This document shows, piece after piece, positions 63,649 through 64,000 of a stretch of 64,000 nt of DNA (its first letter is position 1; each line of letters starts with the position of its first letter). The stretch covers positions 389,633-453,632 of the forward strand of contig JBEVXD010000003.1 in assembly GCA_040506275.1 (NCBI GenBank). Reading direction: 5' to 3'. The position numbers were made by a program, and so were the translations under genes. The stretch is from Thiodiazotropha sp040506275. Its GTDB lineage: Bacteria; Pseudomonadota; Gammaproteobacteria; Chromatiales; Chromatiaceae. A model generated the notes under the pieces. That model saw nothing but the letters and a program-made list of their open reading frames with translations, searched no databases and was not told the origin of the DNA.

Positions 63649-64000
63649 GCATGCTCCAATATCTTTTAATCGGTATAGATTAAGCAGCGGAATGTACTAA
63701 ATTTAATCTACTCCGTCACCTAATCTAATGATAACTTTTCTGAAGTTAAACCCTGATTGGCAATGCAGTGGTCGAACACCACTTCTTTTAGTGAAGATCA
63801 CTACTGCGTGGAAAACCCCAATACCCTAACCCAGACCTGGATCCGTGGGTTCAGGTCAGAGTTTTTAACCCGGCACCTTACATAAGCTTAATTTTATACA
63901 TCGATCGATTGGTGCGGCAGGCCGCATCCTACGACTCACTATGGCTTTTTGGTGGGGCATGGCCCCACCCTACGTCTAACGTGACAAATTCGAGCAGCGC
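63649..64000. other. Window-edge non-coding DNA with repeat remnants
   Basis: No gene is seen. It holds a degenerate end of the 164-bp element at about 63836-63855 (CTGGATCCGTGGGTTCAGG), the AACCCGGCACCTTA motif at 63866-63880, and the start of a dispersed repeat from 63911 to the edge. Confidence 0.6.
63911..64000 (+). repeat. Dispersed REP-type repeat, continues past the edge
   Basis: These 90 bases are identical by eye to 21595-21684. They include the hairpin GGTGCGGCAGGCCGCA plus CCTACG and the variant GGTGGGGCATGGCCCCACC plus CTACG. The match stops only at the window edge, so the whole repeat unit may continue outside. Confidence 0.92.

Noticed and set aside
1..64000. Defence system, prophage, integron, secretion cluster or biosynthetic gene cluster
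   Set aside because: I looked for nucleases, methylases, integrases, phage structural genes, toxin-antitoxin pairs, NRPS/PKS-type proteins and tRNA genes and saw none. The single XRE regulator at 40097 has no toxin partner.

Overview
This window looks like the chromosome of a free-living-type, aerobic, Gram-negative gammaproteobacterium. The evidence is the rod-shape cluster mreBCD-mrdA-rodA-mltB-rlpA-dacA-ybeD-lipB-lipA, the pairs trxA/rho and lgt-thyA-folA/apaH-apaG, the zapA-6S RNA-fau block, Lgt, RlpA, a Mla lipid transporter, porin-like and other outer-membrane barrels, and O2-dependent ubiquinone hydroxylases (UbiH, a UbiI-like protein, Coq7). The split glycine decarboxylase (GcvPA/GcvPB) and the gatCAB/mreB arrangement remind me of Chromatiales-like or sulfur-oxidiser lineages. 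That placement is from memory and is not proven here. Almost all genes are ordinary housekeeping genes; no prophage, CRISPR array, transposase or tRNA is visible.

Layout. 1-2.9 kb: the end of an unrecognised gene converging on a secreted reprolysin-like metalloprotease with a GlyGly-CTERM-like tail. 3-6.3 kb: gatCAB (minus). 6.7-8.9 kb: a DUF6502-like/DUF5666-like lipoprotein pair. 9.2-20.8 kb: a long plus-strand cell-wall and lipoate run ending in an ElyC/YdcF protein. 20.6-22.4 kb: a 370-bp direct duplication flanking about 1 kb of REPIN-type repeats. 22.1-25.4 kb: M14 metallopeptidase, glutamate-cysteine ligase-like protein and murU. 25.6-30 kb: rho, trxA and mlaFEDB without mlaC. 30.2-34.8 kb: Ig-like lipoprotein, 2Fe-2S protein, glcF, coq7. 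35-39.9 kb: ankyrin protein, apaGH, folA, thyA, lgt. 40-45 kb: HTH regulator, outer-membrane barrel, moaE/moaD/moeA, PfkB kinase. 45.2-50.1 kb: gcvPB, gcvPA, gcvH, gcvT behind a tandem glycine riboswitch. 50.1-56.2 kb: ubiI-like, ubiH, pepP, ygfB, then a TIGR02449-like gene, zapA, 6S RNA and fau. 57.2-64 kb: histone H1-like protein, ilvA, rpiA, porin, amgK, and the start of another dispersed repeat.

The unexpected content is in the non-coding DNA. A 164-bp inverted-repeat element (MITE-like, three full copies plus remnants) occurs between ybeD and lipB, at the 3' end of the PfkB kinase gene, and inside the glycine riboswitch exactly between its two aptamers. Its arms are complementary over about 70 nt, so it could fold into a stand-alone hairpin that leaves the aptamers close together. 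A second 158-bp inverted-repeat element, REP/REPIN hairpins with the GTAG signature, and a short motif placed right after stop codons also occur. In several cases the repeat itself supplies the stop codon of the adjacent gene. mreC appears to start at an ATT codon.

Functional links: murU and amgK together indicate the MurNAc/GlcNAc recycling bypass to UDP-MurNAc. glcF plus the glycine cleavage operon and its riboswitch suggest glycolate/glycine C2 handling feeding C1-folate (gcvT, folA, thyA, fau). moaD/E and moeA complete the late steps of molybdenum cofactor synthesis.
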